Part shown: positions 7,015-16,560 of the stretch, in pieces | How positions within the stretch are numbered: position 1 is the first letter of the stretch | How the letters are laid out: each line of letters begins with the position of its first letter | Assembly: GCF_009363895.1 (NCBI RefSeq) | Contig: NZ_CP045434.1 | Location: forward strand, 2,312,501 to 2,376,500 | Length of the DNA stretch: 64,000 bases | DNA from: Sphingomonas ginsengisoli An et al. 2013 | GTDB lineage: Bacteria > Pseudomonadota > Alphaproteobacteria > Sphingomonadales > Sphingomonadaceae | Reading direction: 5' to 3' | Translations under genes and position numbers: made by a program | Notes under the pieces: generated by a model | The model's database searches: none | Told to the model about the DNA's origin: nothing | Seen by the model: only the letters and a program-made list of their open reading frames with translations

Positions 7015-10000
7015 TTAGCGCCGCCGCTCAGGCAGGCTGGCGACCTGTTGCGGCGGTAAGCTACCCGCCGGCAGCAGCGGCTTGGCCCCGTCGCCCAGGA
7101 TGATGAACGCTGCCCAGTAGAACGGATGGCTGGTCTTGGGATCGTCCATCAGCCCCGCCTGCGCATCGCGCAATGCCGCCGCGAGCGGCTCACCCGGCTT
7201 GGCGCCGAGCAATCCGCCCATCAGCCGCCCGGTCGCGCCATAGTCGTCGGGCACCGGCCAGTGGCTGGCCACGACCGAGCGCGCGCCGGCGCCGACGAAG
7301 GCGCGGACCAGCCCGTCGAGCGCGTAATTGCCCCCCGACGTCACCCCCGCCTCGCGGCTAGCGGCAATCGTCGCCAGGCCCGCAGTGTCGCACGCCGACA
7401 GGATCACCACGTCGGCGTCGAGGTGGAGGTCGAAAATCTCCTTGAAGCTCAGCAGCCCATCCGAGCCGGCCCCACCAAACGAGGTCAACAGCGCCGGACG
7501 CGGCGGACAGTCAGGCCGCGGCGCGGTCACCAGCCCGTGGGTGGCGAAATGCAGCACGCGGAAGTCGCCGAGCTCGCGATCCGACAGCAAGGCCGTGTCG
7601 CTGAACGCCGCGCCGGTGATCAGCTCGCTGCGCCCCGGCCCGAACCGCCGCTCCCCAAGCTTCAGCTCGGCCGGCGAGATCGGCGCCTGCCACGCCGACA
7701 GCGGCCACTCGCACTCGTCGGTCACCGCCGCGACCGGCAGCGCGCCGGGCACCGCATTGTCGCCGAGCCCGAGGTAGAGCCGATGCGCCTTGCTCGCCGC
7801 GATCGCACGGACGTCGAGGAAGCTGCGCGCACTCACCGCCGTCGAAATCTCGCGCCCGCGCCCGAGCCACGCGATCCCGCGATAGTCATATTCGTCGGCG
7901 CCTGGCAGCCGCTGTCTTGCCTGGTAGGCGGCGAGTGTCGCGGGGTCACTGACCAGCACCGACACCGGCAGCTGCAGCAGCGCCCCGTCGGGCTCGACGA
8001 TCAAGTGGCTGACCTGCCCCAGCGCCGGGGCGATCGGCCCCATCAACCGGGTGAACAGCGCCGCCGAGCGAGCGACATCGAACGGGTCGGTGACGACCTG
8101 CCCCTGATCGGTCCGCGCAATCGTGTCGCGCAGCGCCCGGACGTCGTCCGCCAGCCCGGCGCGATCGCTGCCGGTCCGGTACAGACGCGCCGAGGTCGGC
8201 GTGACGAACAACGCATAATCCCGGCTCGCCGTGTCGATCAGCTGCCAATAGGCCTCGCCGGGCTTGAGCCGCTGCTGCAATTCCGTGAGGTCGACCTGGC
8301 TGCGGCTCAGCGCCTGGTAGCGCGGGAACGCGCTCAGCCGCGCCTGCAGCCCGGTCTGCTCGGCCCGCAAGGCGGCGAGATTGCTCTGGGCCGCGGCCAC
8401 GCTCTGCAGCACCGCCGCCGTCGGCTGCGGCCGCGCCTGGAGATCGGCCACTTCCTGCTGCGCTCGGGCGATCTCGCGGGTGCGGGCGAGCGACAGGCGG
8501 AACAACGCGCTGGCTTCGTCGCTGCCTTCGCTGAACTGGCGGGCGAGCACCGCCTGCGTCTGCGCGACGCCGGGCCGCTGCCGCGCCTGCGCGGCCGCAA
8601 AGGCCTCGCCCGCCGCCGCGGCGTCCGGCGCGTCGGCCAGCATCGCCAGATAGGGCTCGAGCAGGCCGCGCAAGGTCGAGCCGCCGTCGGGCACCGAGCT
8701 CGCCTGCGCCACCACGTCGCGGAACAGCGCGCGAGCGCCGGCGCGGTCGCCGAGCCGGCCGAGCATCGACGCCTTGCGCGCACGCGCCGACAGCAGGGCG
8801 GGTGAATCGGGCAAACTCTTTTCGAGGATCGCGATCGCCTCGTCGTAGCGGGCGCGTGCACCCATCCCGTCGCCGCGGTCCTCGGCCAGCAGCGCCTGCT
8901 CCTGCGCGATGTCCGACAGCATCCAACTCGCCGATTCGATCGTCCCCTCGCGCACTCCGCGGATCCGCCGGCCCGCCTCGGCCAGCTCGCGCTCGGCCTC
9001 GGCATAGCGCTTGAGCTGGCGGTGCGCGGTCCCGGTCAGCGCCAAGGCTTGGCCATCGAGCACGTCCGATCGCTCGGCGGGCGTCAACGCGCTGTCGAGC
9101 GCACGCAGCCGCCGCGCGTCGGCGCTATCGCTGTTGAGCTCGAGGCTCACCGGCTCGTTGATGAGGCCCCGCCCGAGCGCGTCGCGGTCGTCGTCGCGGA
9201 CCACTTCGGGCATCGGCTCGGCCAAGCGCACCAGCGCGTCCGACGGCTGCTGGCGGTTGAGCTCGGCGATCGCCCGATAGTTGCGCAGCAACCGCATCAG
9301 CACCGGGTCGGACGGCGAGATCAGCGCCTGCGCCTTGTCGAACAGCCCGCGCGCCGCCGCGGCATTGCCGAGATTCGATTGCTGCAGGCCCTGGTTGGCC
9401 CAGGTCTCGGCCTTGAGCACCGCGTCATTGCCCTGCCGCTCGGCAATCGAATCGAAGAATTCGGCGGACTCGGCGTAGCGACCGCCATTGTTGCGCAAAT
9501 AGCCCTCGATCCGCGCACTGCCGGTGTCGAGTGCGCCGGCCTGGATGCTGGCGAAGGCGGCGAGGTCGCTGACCTCGGTCGTGGCGACCCGCACCGTGCC
9601 GGGCTGTGGTCGGTCGTTGACTAGGCTGGCGAGCGCGAGGCGCAGCGCGCTGTCGTAGCCGGCGAGGCCCTCGACCACATAATGCTTGGCGCCGCGGTCG
9701 ATACCGTAGCGCAGATAGTCGAGCGAGGCGGCGCGGTCGTGGCAGCGGATCATCCGCACCGCGCCGATCCCGGCCACCACGGCGCTCGCCTCGGGCGCGC
9801 ATTCCTGGCCAGCCATCACCACCGGCAGCGCGATCGCGCGGCGGAGCACCAGCGCCGCCCCGACCGGCGCCGCGGCGTCGCGGCAGGTCAGCGCATAGGC
9901 CCGGTCGAACATCGTCCCGAGCCTTTTGTCGAGCGCGTTGAATTGCGCGCTGCAACTGACCCCGTCGCTCCCGATCCGGAAGCTGTCGCGGGTCGCGACG

Positions 10001-10080
10001 CTGTCCGCCGCCGGTGCGGGCGTGGCGACCATTCCGCCAAGGGCGCTTGCCGCCAGCGCCGCCGCCAGGGTCCGCCTCAT
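7015..10080 (-). CDS. Exported CHAT-domain (caspase-like) protein with probable TPR region
   Basis: 1021 residues. An N-terminal Sec signal (MRRTLAAALAASALGGMVAT, cleavage near APAAD) places it in the periplasm or outside. Residues about 190-520 are Ala/Leu-rich helical repeats resembling TPRs (for example AETWANQGLQQSNLGNAAAA). A coiled-coil-like stretch follows at about 520-610. The C-terminal 320 residues form a CHAT domain, a clan CD cysteine-peptidase fold. The His is in LHFATHGLV (about residue 843) and the Cys in VILSACDTAGL (about residue 895); both dyad residues are present, and VGAGARSVVASHWPV is also typical. Its ATG overlaps the passenger gene stop by 4 bp, so it is the third gene of a translationally coupled trio with the secretion genes upstream. 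A role in processing or anchoring the passenger is inferred. No regulator or gasdermin-like partner is nearby. Confidence 0.85.
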   Translation of the reverse strand: MRRTLAAALAASALGGMVATPAPAADSVATRDSFRIGSDGVSCSAQFNALDKRLGTMFDRAYALTCRDAAAPVGAALVLRRAIALPVVMAGQECAPEASAVVAGIGAVRMIRCHDRAASLDYLRYGIDRGAKHYVVEGLAGYDSALRLALASLVNDRPQPGTVRVATTEVSDLAAFASIQAGALDTGSARIEGYLRNNGGRYAESAEFFDSIAERQGNDAVLKAETWANQGLQQSNLGNAAAARGLFDKAQALISPSDPVLMRLLRNYRAIAELNRQQPSDALVRLAEPMPEVVRDDDRDALGRGLINEPVSLELNSDSADARRLRALDSALTPAERSDVLDGQALALTGTAHRQLKRYAEAERELAEAGRRIRGVREGTIESASWMLSDIAQEQALLAEDRGDGMGARARYDEAIAILEKSLPDSPALLSARARKASMLGRLGDRAGARALFRDVVAQASSVPDGGSTLRGLLEPYLAMLADAPDAAAAGEAFAAAQARQRPGVAQTQAVLARQFSEGSDEASALFRLSLARTREIARAQQEVADLQARPQPTAAVLQSVAAAQSNLAALRAEQTGLQARLSAFPRYQALSRSQVDLTELQQRLKPGEAYWQLIDTASRDYALFVTPTSARLYRTGSDRAGLADDVRALRDTIARTDQGQVVTDPFDVARSAALFTRLMGPIAPALGQVSHLIVEPDGALLQLPVSVLVSDPATLAAYQARQRLPGADEYDYRGIAWLGRGREISTAVSARSFLDVRAIAASKAHRLYLGLGDNAVPGALPVAAVTDECEWPLSAWQAPISPAELKLGERRFGPGRSELITGAAFSDTALLSDRELGDFRVLHFATHGLVTAPRPDCPPRPALLTSFGGAGSDGLLSFKEIFDLHLDADVVILSACDTAGLATIAASREAGVTSGGNYALDGLVRAFVGAGARSVVASHWPVPDDYGATGRLMGGLLGAKPGEPLAAALRDAQAGLMDDPKTSHPFYWAAFIILGDGAKPLLPAGSLPPQQVASLPERRR

Positions 10081-13000
10081 CGTCCGCCTCCCGGCGACGT
10101 GGTGGCCCCCATCATCGCCGGATTGCCCGCGCCCGACACCGGCTCGTCGATCGGCCGGACCTTTTCGAGCGGTCGGCGGTCGACCAGTTTCTCGGCCGGG
10201 GTGATCGCGCTCGACTTGCGCTTGCGGTCATCGTCGTCGTCGCCGAACAATTTGTCGGGCAGGAACGGGACGAAGCCCAGGTGAATGTCCTCGTCGCGGG
10301 TGACGACGGTCGGTGCGCAGCTCGACGCGTTGACCAGGCAGCCGTTGACGCTGCTGTTGGGGGTGAAGACGAACCCGCTCGACGCCTTGGCGCCGTTCAG
10401 CGCCGCCTGCACCGCGAAGCCACCGGTCGCGGTGCCGCTGGCCGCCACGATCTGCCCGTTGACGATCAGCTCGACCGGGCCCGCCGGCGCCCCCGCGGAG
10501 ACGAAGCCGAGGAAGCTGCCGCTGCCGCTGGTCAGCCCCGCCGGCAAGGCCTTGGTGCCGCTGTTCTGGACCAGGATCTGGTGCGGATCGACGAAGCTGA
10601 TCGTGCCGGCACGGACGACCCCTGCCGGACGCGGGGTGAGCATCACTCGCGCAAGGTCCGCCTCGCGTCCGGTGTAGGCGGAATTGGCGGCGAGCCGATT
10701 TAAGGTGTCGGCTTCGGCGACCCACAGGCGGTCGGTGCGGAAGCTCAGCTGCCCGCCCGGCGCCGCGCCATTGCCACCCAGGCTGATCCCGCCGCTGCCG
10801 GCGTCAACCTGCACGCGCGCGGCCTCGAACTCGACCGTCTGCGCAGCGCCGATGCCATTGCCCGTCATTTGACCGGTAATGCCGATCACCCCAGCGCGGC
10901 CGCTCGGGGTCGCGCTGACGATGCGCAGCAACCCGCTGCTTCCGAGCTGCGCGCCGGCCAGCGTCAGCTTGCCGACCTGAATGGCAAGCGGGGCACTGGC
11001 GTCGGCGCGGCCGGACAGCGTGATGCTGTCGCCGCGCAGCCGCCCGAACTCGGCATCGCTCAAGGCATAGCCGCTTCCCGACAGCCCGTCGCCAAGCAGC
11101 ATCTGCGAGGCGTTGGTCGAGGTCAGCCGCATCGCCCCGCTGGCGGTCAGGCTGGCGGACGAGCCCAGCGCGATATCGCTCGAGGTGAGGTCGATCGTCG
11201 GCGCGGTCCACGCGCCGTCGATCGTCAGCAACCCGCCCGAGGTGATCGCGATCCCGCCCGCGGAAGTTGCCAGCCCCGCCAGGGCGACTTTCCCCGGCGC
11301 CGTGGCCGCGAAGCCGTTCAACGACTTCAGGTTGGCGCCGATCAGCAGGTCGCCCGCGGTGGTCACCGACAACTGCAAGGCGTTGAAACTGCCCCGCGCC
11401 ACCGGCGCCGCCTCGGCGGTGAAGGTGCGGGCTCCGAGCGTGATCGACCCCGCCGTCAGCCGGCCGCCGTCACTCGACACGCCAAGCGCGTTGCTGGTGG
11501 TGACTCCGAAGCCGCCGTCGACGTCCGCGGTGGCGTGGTCGACCGCGACCAGGTCGCGCACCGCGTCGGGCGTGCTGGTCGCCGCGGCGACGGTGAAGCC
11601 GAGCTGCCCGACGTGAAGTTGGCCGCCGGTCAGCTGGACGCGATTGCCGCCCGTCGACACCGATCGTCCAACCCCGGCTAAGCCGCTGCCGCCGGTCGCG
11701 CCGGCGTGCGCCGATACGGTGTTCGCGGTGAGCGCTCCGCCGGGTCCGACCAGCAGCGCCAGCCGTCCGGTCGCGGCATCGCCGCCGCTGCCGCCCTGGC
11801 CCGTTCCGCCGACCCCGTCGCTGTGGAGCGTCGCGTTGCGGAGCGCGATCGTCCCGCCTTGCGCGTTGAGCTCGATCGAGCCGCCGGTGCCGGTCCCACC
11901 GCTGGTCCCCGCGCCGCCGATCCCGTCGGCCGCCGCGCTGAGATCGCCGCCGATTCCGATCCGGCCGCTGTCGGTGGCAATCATGCCGATCACCCCACCG
12001 GTCCCGCTCGACGACGCTGCCCCGGTACCGTTGGCGAGCAGGCTCGCCCCGCCGCCGACGCTGATCGAGCCCCCGCGCCCGCCGCCGCCCGCCTTCCCCG
12101 CGGCCAGCGTTACGCTGCCGCCGAAGCCGGTGGTGTCGGTCGCGCTGCTCACCCCGCTGGCATCGGCGACGAGCGTGCCGCCGACGCTGAGCGCATGGCC
12201 GTTTTCGGCGCGCAGCGTGATCGCATTGTCCTCGATCCTGAGGTCGCCGGCGAAGCGCAGGTCGCCGCTTAGCGCGAGGAAATTGGCGGAGCCGTTGATC
12301 CCGGCGACGGTGTGATCGCGGAAGGTCGCGTTCTGAATGGTCGCATTGCCTGCCAGCCCGTTCGAGGCACCGGCCAGGGCGCCGTGGGCGATGTCGCGCC
12401 CGGCCGACAGCACGATCGCGTCGCCATCGACGCTCGCCTGGCCGGCGGGCGTGAAGCCGAGGTCGGCGCCGCCCTGGATCAGCATCGTCACCGCGCTATT
12501 CTTGGGAATCGACACCAGATAGAGCCGCTGCGTCGCCGCGACCGGTCCGCTGAGCGTGCGGCCGATGCTGCCGCCGTCGATGAACAGCCCGCCGTTGCTC
12601 CCCGCTGTCGGCGCACTGACCTGGATCGAATAAAGATTGTCGGGGCTGAAGGTGATGGTCGCGGCGTCGGCCGCCACCAGCGCTGCCCCGCCCGACGTCC
12701 TGATGGTCCCCGATTGCAACACCTGCGGCGCGACGATGGCGGTGTAGCTTCCCGTGCTGCCCGAACTCGTCAGCGACGCGCCCGGCGCGATCGACACCGC
12801 TCGGCCCGGCGCGCTGGAGGCAAAGACCACGGTGCGGTCGGCGCTCAGCCACGGCCCGCTCCCCGACCAGGGATCGCTGGTGGTGAGGCCGAGGCTGCCG
12901 ACGTCGATCACCGCGCTCGCGCCGACCACGATCCCGCCCGGGCTGTAGAAGTAGACCGTCCCCGCCGCCTGGTCGGCATTGCCCTGCAGCCGCGAGAGAA

Positions 13001-13355
13001 TGGTGCCGTTGAGCTCGATCGGGCGGGACGGATCGCCCGGAAGGATGCGGTTTAGGACCGCGAAGTCGGTCAACGTACTTCCCGTCGGCGTGGTGAACAG
13101 CGCGGTCGTGCCGGCCGGCTGGAAGATCACCGAATTGCCGTTGCCGACTCCGGCGGCGGTGTCGGGGGTCCAGTTGATCACTGCCTGCGGGCTGCCGACC
13201 CGCACTACCGTCCCGCTGGTCTGGTCGATGCTCGCACTGCCGAACACGACCTGGCCGCTCCCTTGGAACGAGCGCTGCGCCAGCGCGGGAGCGGGCACGG
13301 CGGCGAGGCCGGCAAAGGCCGCGGCCGAGCAGAGCAGGGAAATCGCTGCGCGCAT
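10077..13355 (-). CDS. Two-partner secretion passenger (TpsA, filamentous haemagglutinin-like)
   Basis: 1092 residues from the ATG at 13355. I chose this start because GGAG lies 6 nt upstream; an ATG at 13361 overlaps the transporter stop by 4 bp and is an alternative. A Sec signal (MRAAISLLCSAAAFAGLAAV, ending APALAQ) is followed by a haemagglutination-activity/TPS domain at about residues 25-300: ASIDQTSGTVVRVGSPQAV, a nucleating motif SPGGIVVG in place of the usual NPNGI, and successive Gly/Ser/Thr/Val-rich strands. The remainder is a repetitive beta-helix-like region rich in GG, ending in a charged tail (GDDDDDRKRKS). A late pair of Cys lies in GCLVNASSC. Such proteins cross the outer membrane through the adjacent TpsB and act as adhesins or toxins. 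No toxin domain is visible, so an adhesin or matrix role is more likely (inference). Confidence 0.85.
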   Translation of the reverse strand: MRAAISLLCSAAAFAGLAAVPAPALAQRSFQGSGQVVFGSASIDQTSGTVVRVGSPQAVINWTPDTAAGVGNGNSVIFQPAGTTALFTTPTGSTLTDFAVLNRILPGDPSRPIELNGTILSRLQGNADQAAGTVYFYSPGGIVVGASAVIDVGSLGLTTSDPWSGSGPWLSADRTVVFASSAPGRAVSIAPGASLTSSGSTGSYTAIVAPQVLQSGTIRTSGGAALVAADAATITFSPDNLYSIQVSAPTAGSNGGLFIDGGSIGRTLSGPVAATQRLYLVSIPKNSAVTMLIQGGADLGFTPAGQASVDGDAIVLSAGRDIAHGALAGASNGLAGNATIQNATFRDHTVAGINGSANFLALSGDLRFAGDLRIEDNAITLRAENGHALSVGGTLVADASGVSSATDTTGFGGSVTLAAGKAGGGGRGGSISVGGGASLLANGTGAASSSGTGGVIGMIATDSGRIGIGGDLSAAADGIGGAGTSGGTGTGGSIELNAQGGTIALRNATLHSDGVGGTGQGGSGGDAATGRLALLVGPGGALTANTVSAHAGATGGSGLAGVGRSVSTGGNRVQLTGGQLHVGQLGFTVAAATSTPDAVRDLVAVDHATADVDGGFGVTTSNALGVSSDGGRLTAGSITLGARTFTAEAAPVARGSFNALQLSVTTAGDLLIGANLKSLNGFAATAPGKVALAGLATSAGGIAITSGGLLTIDGAWTAPTIDLTSSDIALGSSASLTASGAMRLTSTNASQMLLGDGLSGSGYALSDAEFGRLRGDSITLSGRADASAPLAIQVGKLTLAGAQLGSSGLLRIVSATPSGRAGVIGITGQMTGNGIGAAQTVEFEAARVQVDAGSGGISLGGNGAAPGGQLSFRTDRLWVAEADTLNRLAANSAYTGREADLARVMLTPRPAGVVRAGTISFVDPHQILVQNSGTKALPAGLTSGSGSFLGFVSAGAPAGPVELIVNGQIVAASGTATGGFAVQAALNGAKASSGFVFTPNSSVNGCLVNASSCAPTVVTRDEDIHLGFVPFLPDKLFGDDDDDRKRKSSAITPAEKLVDRRPLEKVRPIDEPVSGAGNPAMMGATTSPGGGR

Positions 13356-13357
13356 GG

Positions 13358-15097
13358 TCATCTCCAAGGCAGGAAGCGGGTGGTGAGCGAAACGAGGGCG
13401 CGCCAGCCCGGACGGCGGTCGAACAGACCCGCGCGCTCGAGCGGCTTGGCGAGCGTGAGGTCGAGCCGCAGGCGGTCGGCGAGATTGCCGCGCACCCCGC
13501 CCCCGACCGAGGACAGGCGATCGGCGCCAAGCCCGTCGCCCTTGTTCCAAGCCCAGGCGATGTCGCCGAAGACGAACGGCTGCACCCGTGCCCCGCCGTG
13601 GCCGACCCGCAGCCGCGGCCCGCGCAACTCGGTGGCGAGGCCGACCCCGCTGTCACCGCTGATCGTCCCCGGATCGTAGCCGCGGCCGATGGTGTAATTG
13701 CCCCCGGTGAATTCCTCGAACGCTGCCAGCGGCGCAAAGGCGAGTTGGGCGCGCGGGCTGACATAGAGCGCCAGCGACCCGCCGATCGCCAGCTCGACCG
13801 AGCCGCCGGCCCGCACCAGCGTCGCGCGCGGATCGGCGTCGGCCCGGCTGAGCGGCACGGTGGTCACGAAATCGCACAGCGCCTGGCGGCACTCGCTGCT
13901 CGCACCGAACATGTCGAACCCCTTGCGCAGCTCGACGAAGCCACTCGCCCGCCAGTGCGGCGCGGGGTTCTTCGTATCCACCCCCTCGGCGCTCGCACGC
14001 AGCCAGCCGATCCGCAGCCGGTCGCGGGTCAGCGAAGTGATCAGCGTGACCTTCTGGTTGAGCAAGTCGAACCCGCCGCCGAGATAGACGCTGTGCCCCT
14101 GGCGGCGGACCAAAGGATAGGTCAGCGACAGGCTGGAGAAGAGCGTGCGCGCGGTCAGTGCCGGATCGCCAGCTTGAGCGCCGATGTCGGGCCGGCTCCA
14201 CGCGTAGGTGAACTGGCCGTCGACGATCAGGCCTTCCGAACCCGGGCGAAACTGGTGCCCCGCCTGGAGGATCCGCTGCTCGCGCCAATCGCCGAGCGTG
14301 TTGTAGTAACCGAGCGTAGTGACGTCGCCCATGCCGGTCAGCCCGAACGCCTGCGCGCGCACCTGCCCGCCCCAGCGCCCGGTCTCGCGTCCGGCGAGGT
14401 TCTGCACCGTCGCATCGACCGAATAGGGCCGCCGGATCACGGTCACCTCGCCGACCAGGTCGCCCGGGGCGGTGCCGGCGGGACGGAGCGTCAGCTGGAC
14501 GTTGTAGCCGGGCAGGTCTCGCGCCAGCAGCAAATACCGCTCGGCGCGCTTGCGGTCGAAGATCTCGTCCTCGGTCAGCTTCGACAGATATTGGGTAAGC
14601 TTGGCTTCGGCGCCGCTGGTCTCGCCGCGCGCCCGAACCGTGGTGACGCGCCCGTAAAGCACCTCGAGCACGACCACGCCATTCTCGATCCGCTGGACCG
14701 GCACCTGCACCGCGGCGAGATAGCCCTTGTCGCGCAGCAGGGTCGCGGCGCGGTCGCGGACGTCGCAGATGGTGCTGACCGGGCGCGGCTGGCCGACGAG
14801 ATCGGCCCAGCTCGCACGCATTTCCGCCGGGGTGGCGCCCTTCAGATTGTGGAACCGCACCTCGCGGATGGTGACGTCGATCCCGGCGAACTGCGGATCG
14901 GCCAGCGCGCAAGGCGAGCGCTCCATCTCGCTTTTCACTTCGAGGCGCGACGGGCCCCGTTCGGGCACCGGCTGAGGCCGGGTCAGCTCATCGCGGGTCG
15001 GAGCGAGGCTTTGCGCGCCGGCGCCGCCACAGGGCAGCGCGGCAACGAGAATCGCAGCCGCGAGCCTTGCTCCCGCTCTCGACCCCCGAGCCGCCAT
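13358..15097 (-). CDS. Two-partner secretion outer-membrane transporter (TpsB, ShlB/FhaC family)
   Basis: 579 residues, normal for the family. An N-terminal signal (RLAAAILVAALPCGGAGAQ) is followed by an Arg/Pro-rich linker. Two POTRA domains span about residues 70-215 (IREVRFHNLKGATPAEM starts the first), then a 16-strand-type beta barrel from about 220. The conserved loop-6 motif appears as IGRGYDPGTISGD. The protein ends in alternating barrel residues (SLTTRFLPWR). It secretes the passenger encoded immediately downstream, whose start overlaps or follows this stop by a few bases. It is the first gene of the trio. The promoter should lie in 15098-15240. Confidence 0.9.
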   Translation of the reverse strand: MAARGSRAGARLAAAILVAALPCGGAGAQSLAPTRDELTRPQPVPERGPSRLEVKSEMERSPCALADPQFAGIDVTIREVRFHNLKGATPAEMRASWADLVGQPRPVSTICDVRDRAATLLRDKGYLAAVQVPVQRIENGVVVLEVLYGRVTTVRARGETSGAEAKLTQYLSKLTEDEIFDRKRAERYLLLARDLPGYNVQLTLRPAGTAPGDLVGEVTVIRRPYSVDATVQNLAGRETGRWGGQVRAQAFGLTGMGDVTTLGYYNTLGDWREQRILQAGHQFRPGSEGLIVDGQFTYAWSRPDIGAQAGDPALTARTLFSSLSLTYPLVRRQGHSVYLGGGFDLLNQKVTLITSLTRDRLRIGWLRASAEGVDTKNPAPHWRASGFVELRKGFDMFGASSECRQALCDFVTTVPLSRADADPRATLVRAGGSVELAIGGSLALYVSPRAQLAFAPLAAFEEFTGGNYTIGRGYDPGTISGDSGVGLATELRGPRLRVGHGGARVQPFVFGDIAWAWNKGDGLGADRLSSVGGGVRGNLADRLRLDLTLAKPLERAGLFDRRPGWRALVSLTTRFLPWR

Positions 15098-15147
15098 GGA
15101 TTTCCCCTGCGAGTCGCATCGCAGGGCCCTCCCGCGAGTCGCGACTT

Positions 15148-15174
15148 GTTAACTAACCGCTAACCGCGGTTAAG
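15148..15174. promoter_or_regulatory. TTAAC/TAACCG repeat with perfect 12-bp palindrome upstream of the secretion operon
   Basis: Two tandem CTAACCG units run into the perfect palindrome TAACCGCGGTTA (15161-15172), flanked on the left by GTTAAC. It lies about 55-80 bp before the TpsB start and on the other side of the amt stop. Position and symmetry suggest an operator for the secretion operon (inference). It does not fit the CtrA spacing. Confidence 0.35.
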
Positions 15175-15240
15175 AGTCAATCGCCCGACTCGGCATAAGT
15201 GGCGGAAATGTCCCGGTTTGCGGCGGTCGGCCGGCTCCGG

Positions 15241-16479
15241 TCAGCTGTAGGCGCGCTCACCATGGTCGCTGAGGTCGAGCCCCTCGCGCTCGGCTTCCTC
15301 GTCGTGGCGGAGCGGGAGCAATGCCCGGGTCAGCGCGAAGCACAGCGCCGAGCCCGCCGCCGACCAGCCGATCGCCAGCCCGACCGCCGCGAGCTGGCGC
15401 ACCAGTTGCGGCCCCAGCGCATAGTCCGCCGCCGCGTGACCGCCCAGCGCGGGCAGCGCGACCACCGCCGTCCCGACCGAGCCGACGATCCCGCCCAGCC
15501 CGTGGATGCCGAACACGTCGAGGCTGTCGTCGAGCTTCAGCCGCGCCTTGAAGCGGGCGATGAAGCCGTAGCAGACGAGGCTGGTGACCGCGCCGAGCAG
15601 GATCGCGCCGAGCGGGCCGCTGATCCCGGCGGCCGGCGTCACCGCGACCAGTCCGGCGACCGCGCCCGACGCGCCGCCGAGCAGCGACGGCTTGCCCGAG
15701 CGCCAGCGCTCGATCCCCATCCAGGCAAGGACGCCGGCGGCCGGCGCGGCCAGCGTGTTCATCAGCGCCACCGCGGCCAGCCCATTGGCTTCGAGCGCCG
15801 AGCCGCCGTTGAACCCGAACCAGCCGACCCACAGCAACCCGGTCCCGATCAGCACCAGCGCCAGATTGTGCGGCGGCATCGCCTCCTTCGGCCAGCCGAG
15901 CCGCGGCCCGCACAAGGCGACCCCGACCAGCCCAGCGACGCCGGCGTTGATATGGACCACCGTGCCGCCGGCGAAGTCGATCGCGCCGAGCGCGGCGACG
16001 AGCCCGGTCGGCGCCCACACCATGTGCGCGACCGGCGCGTAGACGACCGTCAGCCACAGCGCCGAAAACAGCAGGATCGCCGGAAACCGCACCCGCTCGA
16101 CCAGCGAGCCGGTGATCAGCGCGGCGGTGATCGCGGCGAAGGTCAGCTGGAAGGCGGCGAACAACAGTTCGGGGATAGCCTTGCCCGCGGTCGGCAGCGG
16201 CCAGGCGCTGGCGCCGTCGAGCCCGACCAGGCCAATCCGCGACAGCGCGCCGATCACCCGCCCGCCCTCGCCGAAGGCGAGGCTGTAGCCCCACCCGATC
16301 CACACCAGCACGGCGACGGCGGTGATGCCGAGCACTTGGCTCATCACGCTCAGCAGGTTCTTGGCGCGGACCAACCCGCCATAGAACAGCGCCAGCCCGG
16401 GCAGCAGCATCAGCAGGACGAGTGCGGTCGAGACCAGCATCCACGCCGTGTCGCCGCTGTCGATCGTCGCTGCCGCCAT
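15241..16479 (-). CDS. amt: Ammonium transporter (Amt/MEP/Rh family)
   Basis: 412 residues with about 11 membrane segments, full length for Amt. Family motifs are the ammonium signature IDFAGGTVVHINAG with the first pore His, the second pore His in FGIHGLGGIVGS, and LLWVGWFGFNGGSAL. The C-terminal tail ends HGERAYS, close to the usual HGERAY that contacts PII. No glnK gene is adjacent, which is unusual because amt is commonly paired with it. It is an inner-membrane channel for ammonium/ammonia, probably controlled by nitrogen status, although no NtrC or sigma-54 site was recognised in the 81 bp upstream. Confidence 0.95.
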   Translation of the reverse strand: MAAATIDSGDTAWMLVSTALVLLMLLPGLALFYGGLVRAKNLLSVMSQVLGITAVAVLVWIGWGYSLAFGEGGRVIGALSRIGLVGLDGASAWPLPTAGKAIPELLFAAFQLTFAAITAALITGSLVERVRFPAILLFSALWLTVVYAPVAHMVWAPTGLVAALGAIDFAGGTVVHINAGVAGLVGVALCGPRLGWPKEAMPPHNLALVLIGTGLLWVGWFGFNGGSALEANGLAAVALMNTLAAPAAGVLAWMGIERWRSGKPSLLGGASGAVAGLVAVTPAAGISGPLGAILLGAVTSLVCYGFIARFKARLKLDDSLDVFGIHGLGGIVGSVGTAVVALPALGGHAAADYALGPQLVRQLAAVGLAIGWSAAGSALCFALTRALLPLRHDEEAEREGLDLSDHGERAYS

Positions 16480-16560
16480 GCCTGCCCCGCCCGCCCTTGT
16501 TGCGGTGCAACGATGGCCGGGGACGGAGCCGATGCCGACGCGAAATGTTCACGAGGGGCC

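Noticed and set aside
7126..8805. Long plus-strand open frame (559 codons) opposite the CHAT gene
   Set aside because: Arg/Pro/Gln-rich translation without motifs, caused by high-GC codon bias of the real minus-strand gene.
7015..10080. CHAT protein as part of a CRISPR-caspase or gasdermin defence system
   Set aside because: It has a Sec signal and lies in a secretion operon; no effector complex or gasdermin gene is nearby.
13598..15163. Long plus-strand frame opposite the TpsB gene
   Set aside because: Low-complexity Arg/Ala translation; the minus strand has a clear signal peptide, POTRA and barrel sequence.
15148..15174. CtrA binding site upstream of TpsB
   Set aside because: The TTAA half-sites do not have the required 7-bp spacing.
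15199..16560. Upstream extension of the xthA frame
   Set aside because: It is the antisense of amt and shows no homology; ExoIII homology starts exactly at 16561.
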